Assembly (NCBI RefSeq): GCF_027213965.1
Contig: NZ_JAPWGX010000002.1
Coordinates: 434,001-498,000 of the forward strand
Length of the DNA: 64,000 nucleotides
Origin: Maritalea porphyrae
GTDB lineage: Bacteria; Pseudomonadota; Alphaproteobacteria; Rhizobiales; Devosiaceae
Reading direction: 5' to 3'
Positions 8,190 to 17,864 of this stretch are shown here, in pieces (within the stretch, counting starts at the first letter, position 1; the number at the start of each line of letters is the position of its first letter). Under the pieces are notes generated by a model. That model ran no database searches. It saw nothing but the letters and a program-made list of their open reading frames with translations, and was not told the DNA's origin. The translations under genes were made by a program, and so were the position numbers.

Positions 8190-9221
8190 ATGGACGATTT
8201 GATTGTTCAAATTCAGGGCAATGTTGGGGTAATCACCCTTAATCGCCCCAAAGCATTGAACGCATTGAGCCAAACCATGCTTGATGGCATTGCTGATGCG
8301 CTTGCAAATTGGGCCGACAACGATAGCGTGCGTTGTGTGCTAATTGAGGGCGAGGGTGAACGCGCGTTTTGTGCGGGTGGCGATATTCAAGCCATTTATG
8401 AAAATGGCCCAAAGGACCCCGATGGATCGCTCGAATTTTGGCGCGACGAATATAAATTGAACGCCATGATTGCGAACTATAAGAAACCATACATTGCATT
8501 GATGCATGGCTTTACAATGGGCGGCGGGGTTGGTGTTTCTGCACACGGCTCGCATCGAATCGTGACCGACGGCTCCGTCATTTCAATGCCAGAAGTGGGC
8601 ATTGGGTTTTTGCCCGATGTTGGTGGCACTTGGCTGTTGCACAATGCCCCCAAAGGGGTTGGCGCTTACTACGGGATTTCGGGCGCGCGCATGGGGCCCG
8701 ATGATGCGATCTTTTTGGGTTTTGCGGATGCCTATGTGCCGAACGGTAAATTTGCCACCATCAAAACCCGGTTGATTGCGGGCGAAGAGATTGATGCGAT
8801 TTTAGCGGACGTGAGCGAAACGCCAAATGAAGGCGATGCGCGTTGGCACCAAAATGACATTGCCCGCTGGTTCGACGCCGATGGTTTTGATCAGGTAATG
8901 ACCAACATTGAGGCGGATGGCAGCGAGTTCGCGCAAGGCGCTTTAAAGCTATTAAAACGGCAATGCCCTTTGAGCGTAAAATCAACCTTTCATGCCCTGC
9001 GCGAAGTCAAGAAGTACACCTGTGTTGAGCAAAGCTTGCAGCTTGAGTTTCGATTTTGCGCGTGGAGCCTTCGTGGCAAAAACTTCTACGAAGGCATCCG
9101 CGCCGCGGTGATCGATAAGGACCGCAACCCAAAATGGGAACCGGCGACACTTGCCGAAGTTACCGACAAGATGGTGCAAGATATGTTCGCCCCCTTGGGC
9201 GACAAAGAATTGGTCTTTTAA
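8190..9221 (+). CDS. 3-hydroxyisobutyryl-CoA hydrolase (crotonase family)
   Basis: 343 aa, longer than ordinary hydratases and typical of HIBYL-CoA hydrolase. AFCAGGDIQAIYENG (59-73) gives the oxyanion region. Glu135 in SMPEVGIGF and Asp143 in LPDVGGTWLL are the family's catalytic pair. It releases 3-hydroxyisobutyrate from its CoA ester, keeping methacrylyl-CoA low. The ATG at 8190 is used; a TTG directly before it is in frame but unnecessary. The product feeds MmsB, encoded 25 bp downstream. Confidence 0.9.
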   Translation: MDDLIVQIQGNVGVITLNRPKALNALSQTMLDGIADALANWADNDSVRCVLIEGEGERAFCAGGDIQAIYENGPKDPDGSLEFWRDEYKLNAMIANYKKPYIALMHGFTMGGGVGVSAHGSHRIVTDGSVISMPEVGIGFLPDVGGTWLLHNAPKGVGAYYGISGARMGPDDAIFLGFADAYVPNGKFATIKTRLIAGEEIDAILADVSETPNEGDARWHQNDIARWFDADGFDQVMTNIEADGSEFAQGALKLLKRQCPLSVKSTFHALREVKKYTCVEQSLQLEFRFCAWSLRGKNFYEGIRAAVIDKDRNPKWEPATLAEVTDKMVQDMFAPLGDKELVF

Positions 9222-9246
9222 GACCGAATAATTAGGGAGTGGGAAC

Positions 9247-10131
9247 ATGAACGTTGCATTTATTGGCCTTGGCAACATGGGCGGCCCAATGGCCATCAAT
9301 TTGGTCAAAGAAGGCCACACTGTTTTAGGTTTTGACTTAATGGCAGAGAATGCCGCAAAGGCCAAAGAAGGTGGCGTCAACTTGTCGACAAGTGCTGAAG
9401 AAGCTGTGTCGAACGCTGATGCGGTTGTGACCATGCTGCCAAATGGAAAAATCGTTCTTTCCGTGTTCGACCAGCTCTTAAACCACGCGCCAAAGGGCGC
9501 TGTGTTTGTTGATTGCTCCACCATTGATGTGGCAAGCGCGCGAGAAGCCCACAAAAAGGCTCAGGACGCTGGTATGCTGAGTTTGGACGCACCTGTTTCT
9601 GGCGGTGTCGGTGGCGCAGCTGGCGGCACCTTAACCTTTATGGTTGGCGGCAGCGACGCAGCTTTTGACAAGGCCAAGCCCCTTTTTGACATTATGGGCC
9701 AAAAGGCCGTGCACTGCGGGGCAGATGGTGCGGGGCAAGCGGCGAAAATCTGCAACAATATGCTATTGGGCATTTCGATGATCGGTGCGTCTGAAGCCTT
9801 TAATCTGGCCGATGCGCTTGGTCTCGATAAATCCGCATTATTTGATGTTATTTCCACATCAAGTGGCTCTTGCTGGTCGGTCAACACCTACTGTCCAGTA
9901 CCTGGAGTTGGGCCGCAAAGCCCTGCAGATAATGGATATTTACCTGGTTTTGACGCGACGCTGATGCTCAAAGATCTAAAACTATCTCAAGACGCTGCCG
10001 AACAATCAGGGGCAACCACCCCCCTTGGCGAACACGCCACAAAGTTGTATGACGCATTCGTAGAAAAGAACGGCGTGGGGCATGACTTTTCTGGAATTAT
10101 AAATGAATTGAAGGGGCAAAAGCGCTCCTAG
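9247..10131 (+). CDS. mmsB: 3-hydroxyisobutyrate dehydrogenase
   Basis: 294 aa. It oxidises 3-hydroxyisobutyrate to methylmalonate semialdehyde with NAD+. The Rossmann motif [10 protein letters not shown] (7-16), the substrate loop [16 protein letters not shown] (114-129) and catalytic Lys167 in [11 protein letters not shown] are all present. TAGGGAGTGGGAAC lies just before the ATG. Its product goes to MmsA, closing the valine branch within the operon. Confidence 0.95.
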   Translation: MNVAFIGLGNMGGPMAINLVKEGHTVLGFDLMAENAAKAKEGGVNLSTSAEEAVSNADAVVTMLPNGKIVLSVFDQLLNHAPKGAVFVDCSTIDVASAREAHKKAQDAGMLSLDAPVSGGVGGAAGGTLTFMVGGSDAAFDKAKPLFDIMGQKAVHCGADGAGQAAKICNNMLLGISMIGASEAFNLADALGLDKSALFDVISTSSGSCWSVNTYCPVPGVGPQSPADNGYLPGFDATLMLKDLKLSQDAAEQSGATTPLGEHATKLYDAFVEKNGVGHDFSGIINELKGQKRS

Positions 10132-10165
10132 AGACAATTTCGCCCTAGATAAAAGGCTGTTCAAT

Positions 10166-10936
10166 ATGACACAAACCATTTTGGTCGAAAAGCTCGACCG
10201 CGTTGTGCACATCACCCTCAATCGACCCGAAGCGTTAAACGCTTTAAACCTTGCTGTGATGGACGAGGTAACCGCTACCCTTAAACAATATGACGCTGAC
10301 CCCGAAGTTGGCTGCTTTGTGATCTCGGGCGCGCCTAAAGCATTTGCTGCGGGTGCTGACATCAAAGAAATGCAAACTCAGACTTATACCGATATGGCAA
10401 AAGCCAATTGGTTTGCGGGCTGGGACAAGTTAGTTCGCACACGCACACCAATTTTAGCGGCAGTTAATGGCTATGCATTGGGCGGTGGCTGTGAATTGGC
10501 GATGATGTGTGACGTTGTTTACGCTGGCGATCGGGCGAAATTTGGGCAACCGGAAATCAAGCTTGGCGTGATCCCGGGCATGGGTGGATCGCAACGTTTG
10601 ACCAAACTAGTGGGCAAATCCAAGGCTATGGACATGGTTCTAACAGGCCGGATGATGGACGCTGAAGAGGCCGAACGCTCTGGCTTAGCTGCTCGGGTAT
10701 TCCCAGCGGACGAATTGGTGGAACAAGTTCTAAATATTGCAGCAGAAATCGCTGGGTTTGGCAAGTTGGCCACTCAAACTGCAAAAGAAGCGGTAAACCA
10801 AGCCGAAGAGATGGGCATTAGCCAAGGCGTATTGTTTGAGCGCCGCACCTTCCACGCGTTGTTTGCAACCGCAGATCAAAAAGAGGGCATGGCGGCTTTT
10901 GCCGACAAGCGTGCCCCGGACTTTAAAGGCGAATAG
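10166..10936 (+). CDS. Enoyl-CoA hydratase
   Basis: 256 aa crotonase with both hydratase glutamates: Glu110 in [13 protein letters not shown] and Glu130 in [16 protein letters not shown]. The oxyanion loop is [11 protein letters not shown] (59-69). It is expected to hydrate methacrylyl-CoA or tiglyl-CoA. It is followed after 11 bp by a 3-hydroxyacyl-CoA dehydrogenase-like SDR and then a thiolase, the order needed for isoleucine breakdown. It is the most canonical of the four crotonases in this block. Confidence 0.92.
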   Translation: MTQTILVEKLDRVVHITLNRPEALNALNLAVMDEVTATLKQYDADPEVGCFVISGAPKAFAAGADIKEMQTQTYTDMAKANWFAGWDKLVRTRTPILAAVNGYALGGGCELAMMCDVVYAGDRAKFGQPEIKLGVIPGMGGSQRLTKLVGKSKAMDMVLTGRMMDAEEAERSGLAARVFPADELVEQVLNIAAEIAGFGKLATQTAKEAVNQAEEMGISQGVLFERRTFHALFATADQKEGMAAFADKRAPDFKGE

Positions 10937-10947
10937 GACTTTTATTC

Positions 10948-11718
10948 ATGCAAATTAATTCTGATTTGACAGCAGTCATTACCGGCGGCGCTTCAGGTTT
11001 GGGCGAAGGCGTTGCGCGGCATTTGGCTGCAAAGGGCGTAAAAGTTGGCCTGTTTGACCTGAACGAAGAGCGCGGCGAATCCATCGCCAACGAACTTGGC
11101 GGCACATTCGCTAAGGTTGATGTGTCTGATGCGGCAAGTGTTGCAGCAGGCTTTGAAAGAGTTCGTGCTGCAAACGGTCAAGAACGTGTTGTGGTGAACT
11201 GTGCGGGCATTGCGCCGGGGGCAAAAACCATTGACCGTGAGGGCAATCCTCACGACCCGGGCCTGTTTGCCAAAACCATTGGTGTAAACTTGATCGGCAC
11301 ATTCCACTGCGCATCCATGGGTGCTGCGGGCATGGCCAAACTTGAAACAGTGGGCGGTGACCTTGAGCGTGGCGTTATCATCAATACTGCATCTGTTGCT
11401 GCCTATGAAGGTCAAGTGGGGCAAATTGCATATTCGGCATCAAAAGGCGGTGTCGTTGGTATGATGTTGCCGATGGCACGTGACTTGAGCCGCGACGGAA
11501 TTCGGGTGGTGACCATTGCGCCGGGCATTTTCATGACCCCAATGATGGCTGGCTTTAGCGAAGAAGTACAAGAATCGCTGGCCGCGAACACACCTTTCCC
11601 CAAACGCCTTGGCACACCAGCTGATTATGCATCGCTTGCCGAAGAGATCATTCGCAACTCAATGATCAATGGCGAAACAATCCGCATTGACGGCGCTGTG
11701 CGCTTGCAACCGCGATAG
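10948..11718 (+). CDS. SDR, probable 2-methyl-3-hydroxybutyryl-CoA dehydrogenase
   Basis: 256 aa short-chain dehydrogenase resembling type II 3-hydroxyacyl-CoA dehydrogenase (HSD17B10 family). TGGASGLGEGVA (12-23) is the nucleotide loop, NCAGIAPG follows at 84-91, and the catalytic triad is Ser149, Tyr162 and Lys166 (YSASKGG). The insert near 92-105 (TIDREGNPHDPGLF) is seen in this subfamily. Position between an enoyl-CoA hydratase and a thiolase implies oxidation of 2-methyl-3-hydroxybutyryl-CoA in isoleucine catabolism. Confidence 0.87.
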   Translation: MQINSDLTAVITGGASGLGEGVARHLAAKGVKVGLFDLNEERGESIANELGGTFAKVDVSDAASVAAGFERVRAANGQERVVVNCAGIAPGAKTIDREGNPHDPGLFAKTIGVNLIGTFHCASMGAAGMAKLETVGGDLERGVIINTASVAAYEGQVGQIAYSASKGGVVGMMLPMARDLSRDGIRVVTIAPGIFMTPMMAGFSEEVQESLAANTPFPKRLGTPADYASLAEEIIRNSMINGETIRIDGAVRLQPR

Positions 11719-11727
11719 GAGAGACAA

Positions 11728-12912
11728 ATGAGCAATGACCCAATTGTAATTGTTGGCGCAGCCCGCACCCCAATGGGTGGTTTTCAGGGTGAACTTGGCG
11801 CAGTTGCGGCCCCAGCCCTTGGTGCAACAGCCATCAAGGCAGCGCTTGCTGGTGCTGGCATTGACGGCGCGGATGTTTCTGAAGTTTTGATGGGCAATGT
11901 ATTGTCCGCTGGCGTGGGCCAAGCCCCTGCCCGTCAAGCAACGCTTGGCGCGGGTTTGCCGCTCGGCACGCCATCAACCACTATTTCCAAAGTGTGCGGG
12001 TCTGGCATGAAGTCTGTCATGATGGCGCATGATCAGCTTAAAGCAGGCAATGGCGACATATTGGTTGCTGGCGGCATGGAGAGCATGACCAATGCGCCCT
12101 ACATTTTACCAAAAATGCGCGGTGGGGCCCGCATGGGCCACGCAGAAGTTATTGACCATATGTTCTTTGATGGGCTGCAAAATGCCTATGATGGTCATGA
12201 ACTAATGGGCAACTTTGCTGAGAACTGCGCAGGCAAATATGAGTTTAGCCGCGAAGCTCAGGACGAGTTCGCGATCGGCTCTTTGACCAAAGCGCTTGCA
12301 GCGCAAAAGTCCGGTGCTTTTGAAGCTGAAATCGCGCCCGTGACCATCACATCACGCAAAGGCGAAGTGGTTGTTTCTGAAGATGAGCAACCCAAAAATG
12401 CACGTCCGGAAAAAATCCCAACATTGCGCCCAGCCTTTGCAAAAGACGGCACAGTAACGGCAGCCAATGCGTCCTCGATTTCTGATGGTGCGGCGGCATT
12501 GGTGTTGATGCACGAAAGTGACGCTAAGGCAAAAGGCCTAAAAATCCGCGCACGGATTGTTGGCCACCAAAGCCATGCGCATGAGCCAGGTTGGTTCACC
12601 ACTGCACCGGTTCCTGCGATGCAAAAACTGGTTGATAAAATCGGTTGGAGCGTTGGTGACGTTGACCTTTGGGAAATCAATGAGGCCTTTGCCGTTGTGA
12701 CGATGGCTGCGCAAAAAGACCTGAACATTGATGCGGATAAGATCAATATTCATGGCGGCGCTTGTGCCCTTGGGCACCCGATTGGTGCATCTGGTGCGCG
12801 AATTTTGGTGACCTTATTGCATGCGCTTGAGCACACCTCTAAAACTCGTGGGGTTGCCTCGCTTTGTATTGGTGGCGGTGAAGCCACAGCTGTTGCGATT
12901 GAGATCGTTTAA
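11728..12912 (+). CDS. Acetyl-CoA acyltransferase (thiolase)
   Basis: 394 aa. The nucleophile is Cys90 in SKVCGSGMKSV, His350 lies in CALGHPIGASG and Cys380 in ASLCIGGGEA, the three thiolase residues. In this operon it should cleave 2-methylacetoacetyl-CoA to propionyl-CoA and acetyl-CoA, the last isoleucine step; acetoacetyl-CoA is an equally possible substrate. GGAGAGAC lies before the ATG. The etf genes follow after 26 bp. Confidence 0.92.
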   Translation: MSNDPIVIVGAARTPMGGFQGELGAVAAPALGATAIKAALAGAGIDGADVSEVLMGNVLSAGVGQAPARQATLGAGLPLGTPSTTISKVCGSGMKSVMMAHDQLKAGNGDILVAGGMESMTNAPYILPKMRGGARMGHAEVIDHMFFDGLQNAYDGHELMGNFAENCAGKYEFSREAQDEFAIGSLTKALAAQKSGAFEAEIAPVTITSRKGEVVVSEDEQPKNARPEKIPTLRPAFAKDGTVTAANASSISDGAAALVLMHESDAKAKGLKIRARIVGHQSHAHEPGWFTTAPVPAMQKLVDKIGWSVGDVDLWEINEAFAVVTMAAQKDLNIDADKINIHGGACALGHPIGASGARILVTLLHALEHTSKTRGVASLCIGGGEATAVAIEIV

Positions 12913-12938
12913 ACTTCCCTTTCAGGAGTTGGTAGAAA

Positions 12939-13688
12939 ATGAAAATCCTCGTTCCCGTAAAACGGGTAGTTGATTACAACGTAAAGATCCGGGCGAAAGC
13001 CGACGGTTCAGGCGTTGACTTGAACAATGTCAAAATGAGCATGAACCCGTTTGATGAAATCGCGGTTGAAGAAGCACTTAAGCTCAAAGAAGCGGGCAAG
13101 GCTGAAGAAGTGATCGTGGTTTCGATCGGCCCAGACAAAGCGCAGGAAACCTTGCGTACTGGTTTGGCCATGGGTGCGGATCGTGCAATCCTTGTGCAAG
13201 CTGAAGGTACTATTGAGCCGCTAGATGTGGCGAAAATTCTTAAAGGTGTCGTTGAAGCTGAAGGCCCTGATCTTGTGATTTTGGGCAAACAAGCGATTGA
13301 CGATGATGCGAACCAAACAGGCCAAATGCTCGCCGCATTGCTTGGCTGGGGACAAGGCACTTTCGCCTTTAAAGTTGAAATGGCAGATGGCACTGTTGAT
13401 GTGACCCGTGAAGTTGATGGCGGTTTGCAGACTGTTAAACTCAACCTACCCGCGATCATCACCACCGATTTGCGTTTGAACCAACCACGCTATGCCTCTT
13501 TGCCCAACATTATGAAAGCCAAGAAAAAGCCGTTGGATGTGAAAACACCGGGTGACTTTGGCGTTGAAGTGAAGAACCGTTTGACTGTTTTAGAAACAAC
13601 AGAACCTGCAGCACGCAAGGCAGGCATTAAAGTCACGTCCGTTGCTGAATTGGTCGACAAACTGAAAAACGAAGCGGGAGCGATCTAA
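12939..13688 (+). CDS. etfB: Electron transfer flavoprotein subunit beta
   Basis: 249 aa. It starts [20 protein letters not shown], typical of EtfB, and carries the AMP-binding and ACAD-recognition regions ([33 protein letters not shown], the recognition loop). With EtfA it accepts electrons from the two acyl-CoA dehydrogenases encoded nearby. Its stop overlaps the etfA start (TAATG), so the subunits are translationally coupled. ETF-ubiquinone oxidoreductase is not in the window. Confidence 0.96.
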   Translation: MKILVPVKRVVDYNVKIRAKADGSGVDLNNVKMSMNPFDEIAVEEALKLKEAGKAEEVIVVSIGPDKAQETLRTGLAMGADRAILVQAEGTIEPLDVAKILKGVVEAEGPDLVILGKQAIDDDANQTGQMLAALLGWGQGTFAFKVEMADGTVDVTREVDGGLQTVKLNLPAIITTDLRLNQPRYASLPNIMKAKKKPLDVKTPGDFGVEVKNRLTVLETTEPAARKAGIKVTSVAELVDKLKNEAGAI

Positions 13689-14617
13689 TGGCTACACTTC
13701 TTCTTGCAGAACATGACAATGAAAAATTGAACGATGCCACATTGCGCGCAGCAAATGCTGCAATACAATTGGGCGCAGAAGTGCATGTGCTCGTGGCCGG
13801 TCAAGGCTGCGCGGCAGCTGGTGAAGCGGCGGCAAAAATCGCGGGCATTGCCAAAGTGATCGTTGCTGACGACGCTGCCTTTGCCAACCAATTGGCCGAG
13901 CCTATTGCGGACTTGATCGTTTCAATGGCTGATGGTTATGACGCATTTGTGGCTCCTGCCACATCAAACGGCAAGAACACTATGCCTCGTGTCGCAGCGT
14001 TGCTTGACGTCATGCAGCTTTCTGATGTGACCGAAGTGATTTCAGCCGACACATTTGTGCGCCCAATTTATGCAGGTAATGCGTTCCAAAAAGTGCAAAC
14101 GTCTGACGTCAAAAAAGTGCTGACTGTGCGCACCACAACATTTGAAGCGGTTGCGCTTGATGGGTCAGCTAGCGTTGAAGCGCATGGCGCATCCGTTGGC
14201 AATTCTGTTTCCAGCTTTGTTGGTGCTGAAATTGCGGGCGGTGACCGGGTTGACTTGGCGTCTGCCAAAATCGTTATTTCTGGTGGCCGTGCTTTGGGAT
14301 CAAAAGACAAGTTCAACGAGCTGCTTGAGCCTTTGGCCGATAAACTCGGCGCAGCACTTGGTGCTTCACGCGCTGCAGTTGATGCGGGCTTTGCGCCGAA
14401 CGATTGGCAAGTGGGCCAAACTGGCAAAGTGGTCGCGCCAGACCTTTACATCGCCATTGGTATTTCAGGTGCCATCCAGCACTTGGCGGGTATGAAAGAT
14501 AGCACAATCATTGTCGCCATCAATACCGATGAAGATGCTCCCATCTTCTCGATTGCTGATTATGGTTTGGTTGCAGATTTGTTTGAAGCTGTGCCAGAAC
14601 TTACAGCTTCTATTTAA
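13688..14617 (+). CDS. etfA: Electron transfer flavoprotein subunit alpha
   Basis: 309 aa. The C-terminal FAD domain shows [33 protein letters not shown] and the [10 protein letters not shown] motif near the end, all standard EtfA signatures. It shares one base with the etfB stop. Placing etfBA inside a valine/isoleucine operon ties electron transfer to amino acid breakdown. A crotonase gene follows after 18 bp. Confidence 0.96.
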   Translation: MATLLLAEHDNEKLNDATLRAANAAIQLGAEVHVLVAGQGCAAAGEAAAKIAGIAKVIVADDAAFANQLAEPIADLIVSMADGYDAFVAPATSNGKNTMPRVAALLDVMQLSDVTEVISADTFVRPIYAGNAFQKVQTSDVKKVLTVRTTTFEAVALDGSASVEAHGASVGNSVSSFVGAEIAGGDRVDLASAKIVISGGRALGSKDKFNELLEPLADKLGAALGASRAAVDAGFAPNDWQVGQTGKVVAPDLYIAIGISGAIQHLAGMKDSTIIVAINTDEDAPIFSIADYGLVADLFEAVPELTASI

Positions 14618-14635
14618 GAACAAAAGGGTCGCGAT

Positions 14636-15430
14636 ATGTCAGAAATGCCAAAGCTCAAAGATGCGCTTTTGGAGGTTGCTGACAAGGTTGCGACCCTTAC
14701 TTTTAACCGGGATGATGTGCGCAACGCACTCACCGGCACGAACCTAATCGACGATATTATTGATACGCTTGATTGGGTCGAGCACTCAAGTGAAGCCCAT
14801 GTGTTGGTGATCACCGGGGCCGGTAAAGGCTTTTCATCTGGCGGCAACGTGAAGGACATGCACGAGCGATCCGGTATGTTTTCCGGCAATGTGGAAGACA
14901 TCGCAGCGGCCTATAAAGCCACGATCCAGCGCATTCCCTTAAAATTCTCGCAGATCAGTTTCCCTGTGATTGCTGCGATAAATGGCGCCGCGGTTGGCGC
15001 GGGTTTTGATTTGACCGGCATGTGCGACATACGCATTGCCTCGAAACGCGCAAAATTTGGCGAAAATTTCGTCAATATTGGGCTCATTCCTGGCGATGGC
15101 GGCGCTTACTTTTTGCAGCGCGTTGTCGGATACCAACGAGCAGCAGAACTGACCTTTACGGGCCGTTTGTTTGGGGCAGAGGAAGCCAAAGAAATTGGCT
15201 ATGTTTTGGATGTGGTGGAGCCCGAGCAACTGTTGACCCACGCGCATGAGCTGGCCAAAGAAATCGCCTCCAAACCACCCTATCAAGTACAACAGTCCAA
15301 ATTGCTAATGCGCAAAGCGCAAGTGATGAACCTACCCGACTTTTTAGACCACACCGCCATTGTGCAAGGCACCTGTCATCACACCGATGATCATAAGCAG
15401 GCAGTAGCCGAGTTCGTGAAACGGCGTTAA
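14636..15430 (+). CDS. Atypical crotonase-fold protein lacking both hydratase glutamates
   Basis: 264 aa. The crotonase fold is clear: oxyanion loop GFSSGGNVKDMHERSG (65-80) and LIPGDGGAYFLQ (150-161). Aligned by eye with enoyl-CoA hydratase, the first catalytic Glu is Asp125 (GAGFDL) and the second is Phe145 (FGENFV). A new acid, Asp154, stands in PGDGG. Simple hydratase activity is therefore doubtful; isomerase, hydrolase or C-C bond chemistry is possible. It is the penultimate gene of the valine/isoleucine operon. Confidence 0.8.
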   Translation: MSEMPKLKDALLEVADKVATLTFNRDDVRNALTGTNLIDDIIDTLDWVEHSSEAHVLVITGAGKGFSSGGNVKDMHERSGMFSGNVEDIAAAYKATIQRIPLKFSQISFPVIAAINGAAVGAGFDLTGMCDIRIASKRAKFGENFVNIGLIPGDGGAYFLQRVVGYQRAAELTFTGRLFGAEEAKEIGYVLDVVEPEQLLTHAHELAKEIASKPPYQVQQSKLLMRKAQVMNLPDFLDHTAIVQGTCHHTDDHKQAVAEFVKRR

Positions 15431-15461
15431 GCTTGTCCCAAAAATTGCTTTGGGGGATTCC

Positions 15462-16214
15462 ATGACTTATTCAATTGTTGCACGCGATCAAGAAACGGGC
15501 GCGGTCGGTATTATTGTGGCCAGCCGTTTTTTCGCGGCCGGGGCGATGGTGCCCTATGTGGGCCCAGACTATGCCATTGCCTCGCAAAGTTGGGTGAATC
15601 CAATTTGGGGCACCGATGGTGTGAACCAATTGGCAGCTGATCAAAGCGCCTTGGACGTTCTTGATGGAATGGTTCAAAAGGACGAGGGCCGTGCCACACG
15701 ACAAGCCCATATGATTGACCGCAAGGGCAATGTTGCTGCCTTTACGGGCGAAGAGTGCACCGATTGGGCGGGGCATGAACTCGGCGATGGCTTCTCAGTT
15801 GCGGGGAATATGTTGGCTGGTGCAGACGTTGTTCGCGAAACCGCACAAGCTTATCGCGACTTCATAGACAAGCCGTTCGCTGAGCGTTTGCTCTTGGCGA
15901 TGGAAGCTGGTGAGCGTGCTGGCGGTGACAAGCGCGGCAAACAGTCGGCCGGCATGGTGATCCATCGCGGCGAAGCATATCCTTGGCTCGATATTCGCGC
16001 AGACGACCACGCGGACCCGCTCGCTGAACTAGGTCGGCTCTATACCGTGGCGCAAGAAACCTATTTGATTGTTGCAGACTTTTTGCCCACCAAAGATAAG
16101 TTCAGCGGCCACCAAAACGAAGATGAACTTGGTGCCAAAATGGAAGCTGCAAACAAGGAACGCGAAGAGAGCGGCTACAAAAGTCCATCCCTAGCGTCAG
16201 GCACTATTATATAG
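15462..16214 (+). CDS. DUF1028 family protein (Ntn-hydrolase-like fold)
   Basis: 250 aa. It starts MTYSIVARDQETGAVGIIVAS and contains QSWVNPIWGTDG and GNMLAGADVV, hallmarks of DUF1028. I recall that the family has an N-terminal-nucleophile hydrolase-like fold; removal of Met1 would leave Thr2 at the N-terminus, which suits that idea but does not prove it. The ATG at 15462 follows TGGGGGA; an in-frame TTG lies 12 bp upstream. It is the last gene of the operon, 31 bp after the atypical crotonase and 8 bp from the convergent leucine operon. Function unknown. Confidence 0.82.
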   Translation: MTYSIVARDQETGAVGIIVASRFFAAGAMVPYVGPDYAIASQSWVNPIWGTDGVNQLAADQSALDVLDGMVQKDEGRATRQAHMIDRKGNVAAFTGEECTDWAGHELGDGFSVAGNMLAGADVVRETAQAYRDFIDKPFAERLLLAMEAGERAGGDKRGKQSAGMVIHRGEAYPWLDIRADDHADPLAELGRLYTVAQETYLIVADFLPTKDKFSGHQNEDELGAKMEAANKEREESGYKSPSLASGTII

Positions 16215-16222
16215 GTGAAGAA

Positions 16223-17008
16223 CTACTCCACCCAGTTTGCTTTGCGCTTATCAAAAAAGGCTGAAATACCTTCATGCGCTTCAGGGTCTTCCCAACAATC
16301 GGCGAGCTGATTGACAGTGAAATCGATCACCTCTTCGTCAATTCTTGGACCCAGCGCGCGGGCCAATTGCTTGGCGCGCGCGACTGCGCCGGGAGCAGTT
16401 TGCAGATAAGGCAAGACTTCTGTTTCAACCACTGCATCCAACTCATCAGCCGAACAAGACTTAGCGACAAGATTAAGCGCCATCGCTTCTTTCGTGTCGA
16501 AAAGACGTGCTGACATGAAAACACGGCGCGCTTTGTCTTCACCCATACGCGCCAACACATAGGGGCTGATGGTTGCGGGGATCAGGCCAAGTTTTGTTTC
16601 GGTGAGGCCGAATTTTGCGCCTTCAACGGACACAACCACGTCGCAAACAGACATCATACCAATGCCACCGCCAAAGGCGTTGCCTTGCACTTTGCCGATC
16701 AGCGGCTTTTTGAGCGTATTGAGCGCAAACAGCATATTGGCTAAGCGCTTGGCTTCGGCGATGCGCACTTCTCGCGTCGCATCAAATTGCTCGCGCATCC
16801 AGGCCAAATCACCACCCGCGCAAAAACTCTTGCCATTTGCGGCCAAGATAACTGCGCGGATGTTCTGATCTTGATTGATCATTTGCGCCGCCGTTTTGAT
16901 CTCATCACACATGTCTGCATTGAGCGCATTATGCTTGTCTGCGCGATCAAGCGTGAGTGTTGTAACTCCGCGATTGTCGGTTGTGAGCTGGATATACTGA
17001 AACGTCAT
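16223..17008 (-). CDS. liuC: Methylglutaconyl-CoA hydratase
   Basis: 261 aa crotonase. SFCAGGDLAWM (61-71) forms the oxyanion region. ETKLGLIPATISPYVLARMG (from 137) carries the retained Glu137 and the PATISPY run that marks LiuC; the other hydratase Glu is Gly117 here, as in LiuC proteins generally. It hydrates 3-methylglutaconyl-CoA to HMG-CoA in leucine catabolism. It is the last gene of the leucine operon, 1 bp after the HMG-CoA lyase gene. Confidence 0.92.
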   Translation of the reverse strand: MTFQYIQLTTDNRGVTTLTLDRADKHNALNADMCDEIKTAAQMINQDQNIRAVILAANGKSFCAGGDLAWMREQFDATREVRIAEAKRLANMLFALNTLKKPLIGKVQGNAFGGGIGMMSVCDVVVSVEGAKFGLTETKLGLIPATISPYVLARMGEDKARRVFMSARLFDTKEAMALNLVAKSCSADELDAVVETEVLPYLQTAPGAVARAKQLARALGPRIDEEVIDFTVNQLADCWEDPEAHEGISAFFDKRKANWVE

Positions 17009-17009
17009 T

Positions 17010-17864
17010 TTATTGCCCTTTCAGGGACAGCGCAAAACTGCTTGCTTTTGAGAGCTTGCCTGCATCAATGCCCGTTGTGAACCCTTTTGCGACCAGCATT
17101 TCAACCACCGCTTCGGTGGCCACATTGCCTTTTGCACCCGGCGCATAGGGGCAGCCGCCCAACCCGCCAACAGCTGCATCAAAAGTGCGTATGCCATAGC
17201 CCAAACAAACTTCGATATTGTCGATGGCGCGGCCCTTGGTGTCATGAAAGTGCCCGGCCAATTTGTTAGCCGGCACCAAGGCGAGAACAGCTTCGAGCAT
17301 TAGGGACGTGGTTTCAGGTGCGGCTGCGCCAATTGTGTCGCCAAGACTAATTTCATAACAGCCCAAATCGAGCAATTGCGTTGCAACCCTTACCACAGCT
17401 TCTGGCGCTGTTGGCCCATCGTAAGGGCAATCGGTGACGCAGGACACATAGCCGCGCACGGGCATGCCATCGGCTTTTGCCGCTTCTAGAACTGGTTTGA
17501 ACCGTTCAATGCTTTCAGCAATGGAGCAATTGATGTTTTTTTGGCTAAAGCCCTCTGAGGCTGACGCAAAAATGGCGACTTCATTTGTCTTGGCTGCCCG
17601 CGCGCCTTCATATCCGCGCAAGTTGGGCGTGAGGGCCGCATATGAAATATTCTCGCGCCGAACTATGCCTGCAAGAACCTCGGCCGCGTCAGCCATTTGG
17701 GGCACCCATTTGGGGGAGACAAAGCTCGTGACTTCGATTTTTTTGAACCCGCAATCTGAGAGCATATCCACCAGTTTAATCTTGTCACTTGTGGAGATAT
17801 GCTTCTTTTCGTTTTGCAACCCATCACGCGGGCCCATCTCAAAGATGGTGACAAAATCACTCAT
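17010..17864 (-). CDS. liuE: Hydroxymethylglutaryl-CoA lyase
   Basis: 284 aa TIM-barrel lyase cleaving HMG-CoA to acetyl-CoA and acetoacetate, the final leucine step. The N-terminal EMGPRDGLQNEKK holds the metal-binding Asp and substrate Arg. HFHDTKG gives the metal histidines, and GGLGGCPYAPGAKGNVATE contains the signature active-site Cys. Its start overlaps the 3' end of the MCC alpha gene by 8 bp. Confidence 0.95.
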   Translation of the reverse strand: MSDFVTIFEMGPRDGLQNEKKHISTSDKIKLVDMLSDCGFKKIEVTSFVSPKWVPQMADAAEVLAGIVRRENISYAALTPNLRGYEGARAAKTNEVAIFASASEGFSQKNINCSIAESIERFKPVLEAAKADGMPVRGYVSCVTDCPYDGPTAPEAVVRVATQLLDLGCYEISLGDTIGAAAPETTSLMLEAVLALVPANKLAGHFHDTKGRAIDNIEVCLGYGIRTFDAAVGGLGGCPYAPGAKGNVATEAVVEMLVAKGFTTGIDAGKLSKASSFALSLKGQ

